Shown here: positions 22,970 to 23,927 of the stretch, piece after piece | How positions within the stretch are numbered: the first letter of the stretch is position 1 | Layout: each line of letters starts with the position of its first letter | Assembly: GCA_002297935.1 (NCBI GenBank) | Contig: DBLC01000058.1 | Coordinates: 1-23,927 of the forward strand | DNA from: Dialister sp. UBA734 | GTDB taxonomy: Bacteria > Bacillota > Negativicutes > Veillonellales > Dialisteraceae | Direction of reading: 5' to 3' | DNA length: 23,927 bases | Position numbers and translations under genes: made by a program | Notes under the pieces: generated by a model | What the model was told of the DNA's origin: nothing | The model's input: only the letters and a program-made list of their open reading frames with translations | Database searches by the model: none

Positions 22970-23173
22970 AGGAAATAAAGGTTATTATTCTGCCATGTTC
23001 TTTTGTCTAACAAATTAATATTCCCACCTGTCAAAAGGTTATAAGGGTTATAAAAAGGTTATGAAACTACCGATAGTCTCATAACCTTTTTATAACCCTT
23101 TTTAACCTTTTATCCAGCCGTATTTTCAATTTGTTAAAAAAAGAAGTCAGCAGAATAATAACCTTTGTCACTA
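22970..23173. repeat. GGTTATAA foldback core flanked by two perfect parS sites
   Basis: GGTTATTATTCTGCC (22980-22994), CTAACAAATTAATA, inner foldback AAAAGGTTATAAGGGTTATAAAAAGG with complement (about 23033-23111), TTGTTAAAAAAAG, then GCAGAATAATAACC (23150-23163). Each left mark has its mirror on the right. The best inner stem is about 30 bp. Confidence 0.82.
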
Positions 23174-23189
23174 TGTTTCACGTGAAACA
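23174..23189. other. parS site, perfect 16/16
   Basis: TGTTTCACGTGAAACA, the mirror partner of the identical site at 22954-22969, 220 bp away. Confidence 0.8.
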
Positions 23190-23206
23190 TGTCTCTATCC
23201 GTTTTT
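23190..23206. repeat. right terminal inverted repeat
   Basis: TGTCTCTATCCGTTTTT mirrors the left end at 22939-22951 and stops 8 bp before the stop codon of the convergent membrane-protein gene. CTCTATCCGTTTTTAC also closes the element at 3825-3840. Confidence 0.78.
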
Positions 23207-23214
23207 CATTACCT

Positions 23215-23844
23215 TCACCGTCTTCCCGCTTTTAACCGCTTCAGTACGTCTCTTCCCAATTCCTGATTGAGGTACGCATAGCAGTAGGCGTTGAGGATGA
23301 AGATGAGGCCCACCATGACCATACCGGAGGTGGTGAAAACCGCTTTGCCTGGGTCCGGGTCGAAGCCGAAGAGGTGGGACAGGGGCTGCCAGATCCAGCG
23401 AATGAAGGTAACAAATCGATCAATGGCCGAAGACAGCGCATCGGCGATGCCCAGGATGTAAATGGAAAAGGCGATTTTATAGGACATTTCTACAATGTAC
23501 GCCAAAGCGGTAAGGTGCATGGTTTTGTTGAACGACCAGTTGTGATGGAAACCATAGCCCATAGCCAATCCCAACGCCGCCGCATAGAACGCAGTGGTCA
23601 TACCAATTTCCGGTCCGCCGATTATATTAACCAGAAGGATTTCTGCCACCGATGTCCCAATGCCCCATTTCATGCCGTGGAAATCACAAATCACCGCAAT
23701 GGGAATCGCTGCGGTCAGCATGGTGATGAACACCAGAAACGGTGCCAATAGTTTCAGCAGCACCAGCATGGCCGCAATGGCAGCCGCCGCAGCCGCTTCG
23801 GTGAGATATTTCGTTTTTTGTACCGATGGATTGGTTGGATTCAA
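23215..23844 (-). CDS. small integral membrane protein, possibly DUF2232/YybS-like
   Basis: The 209 residues contain hydrophobic segments at about 18-51 (probably two), 60-75, 80-98, 110-132 and 172-192, with a Lys/Arg-rich C-terminus. The N-terminal half, with AAAAAAIAAMLVLLKLLAPF and a Gly-rich GMKWGIGTSVAEILLVNIIGGP segment, resembles the DUF2232 (YybS) family or an ECF-type S component. It is shorter than the usual YybS of about 300 residues. RBS AAAAGAGG (23852-23859) lies 7 nt before the ATG. I do not assign a function. In Bacillus yybS lies near rplI, dnaC and purA close to the origin, and purA is in this window too. Confidence 0.7.
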   Translation of the reverse strand: MNPTNPSVQKTKYLTEAAAAAAIAAMLVLLKLLAPFLVFITMLTAAIPIAVICDFHGMKWGIGTSVAEILLVNIIGGPEIGMTTAFYAAALGLAMGYGFHHNWSFNKTMHLTALAYIVEMSYKIAFSIYILGIADALSSAIDRFVTFIRWIWQPLSHLFGFDPDPGKAVFTTSGMVMVGLIFILNAYCYAYLNQELGRDVLKRLKAGRR

Positions 23845-23865
23845 TGGTTTGCCTCTTTTCTATTT

Positions 23866-23927
23866 TTGGTGACTGGGGACTGGTGACTGGTGACTAGGGA
23901 TTAGCGTTAGTAGGTATGATTTCGCTG
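23866..23927. repeat. start of another repeat element at the window edge
   Basis: GGTGACTGGGGACTGGTGAC heptamers continue to GTGACTAGGGATTAGCG. GGTATGATTTCGCTG at the window end resembles the GGTTATTATTCTGC mark, so a further element probably continues beyond the window. Confidence 0.55.

Noticed and set aside
10765..23206. DnaA boxes / replication origin within the AT-rich repeats
   Set aside because: GGTTATAA and GGTTATTATTC do not match TTATCCACA, and no dnaA or dnaN is in the window.

Overview
The window looks like a chromosomal segment of an anaerobic, gut-type Firmicute. The proteins have a Negativicutes flavour (Acidaminococcus or a relative is my best guess, low certainty). There is no phage, plasmid or transposase gene and no tRNA or rRNA that I can see. 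Genes are typical housekeeping genes with clear Shine-Dalgarno sequences.

Layout. 1-1365: no gene; a heptamer repeat with inverted arms, a strong terminator, about 700 bp of unexplained non-coding DNA, and the terminator of the next gene. 1366-5281 (minus): class A penicillin-binding protein and purA (adenylosuccinate synthetase). 6262-9991 (plus): an AMP-forming acyl-CoA ligase, an unrecognised 173-aa protein with an internal duplication, and an iron-dependent alcohol dehydrogenase. 10248-19390 (minus): an aromatic amino-acid supercluster, in transcription order aroF (DAHP synthase), tyrA, aroB, aroA, aroC, pheA, aroE, aroK. It holds six of the seven shikimate steps plus both prephenate branch enzymes; dehydroquinase (aroD/aroQ) and chorismate mutase are absent from this window. 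20397-23844: MATE transporter (+), DtxR/MntR-type metalloregulator (+) and a small membrane protein (-).

Regulation of the aro cluster. Upstream of aroF I find a 40-aa leader peptide (19593-19715, minus) in which 10 of the 19 residues from 12 to 30 are Tyr or Phe. A near-consensus promoter precedes it, and an intrinsic terminator lies between it and aroF. This is a textbook arrangement for ribosome-mediated attenuation, here on DAHP synthase, the entry step of the pathway.

The most unusual feature is what fills almost every intergenic gap: modular, concentric inverted repeats. An inner hairpin built on GGTTATAA occurs in 11 complete copies plus one partial. Outside it, in inverted pairs, come GGTTATTATTCTG, a 16-bp site identical or nearly identical to the bacterial centromere site parS (TGTTTCACGTGAAACA), then ACGGATAGAG, then a GGGGCGC hairpin, then short arrays of 7-bp tandem repeats. 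At least seven distinct heptamer families occur, nearly all keeping a period of exactly 7. Two parS-like sites match 16/16 and five match 15/16. The repeats stop at or within a few bases of gene ends. Whether this is an origin-proximal centromere region or a dispersed repeat family that carries parS cannot be settled from this window. purA and a possible YybS-like protein, both near oriC in Bacillus, are weakly consistent with the first reading.
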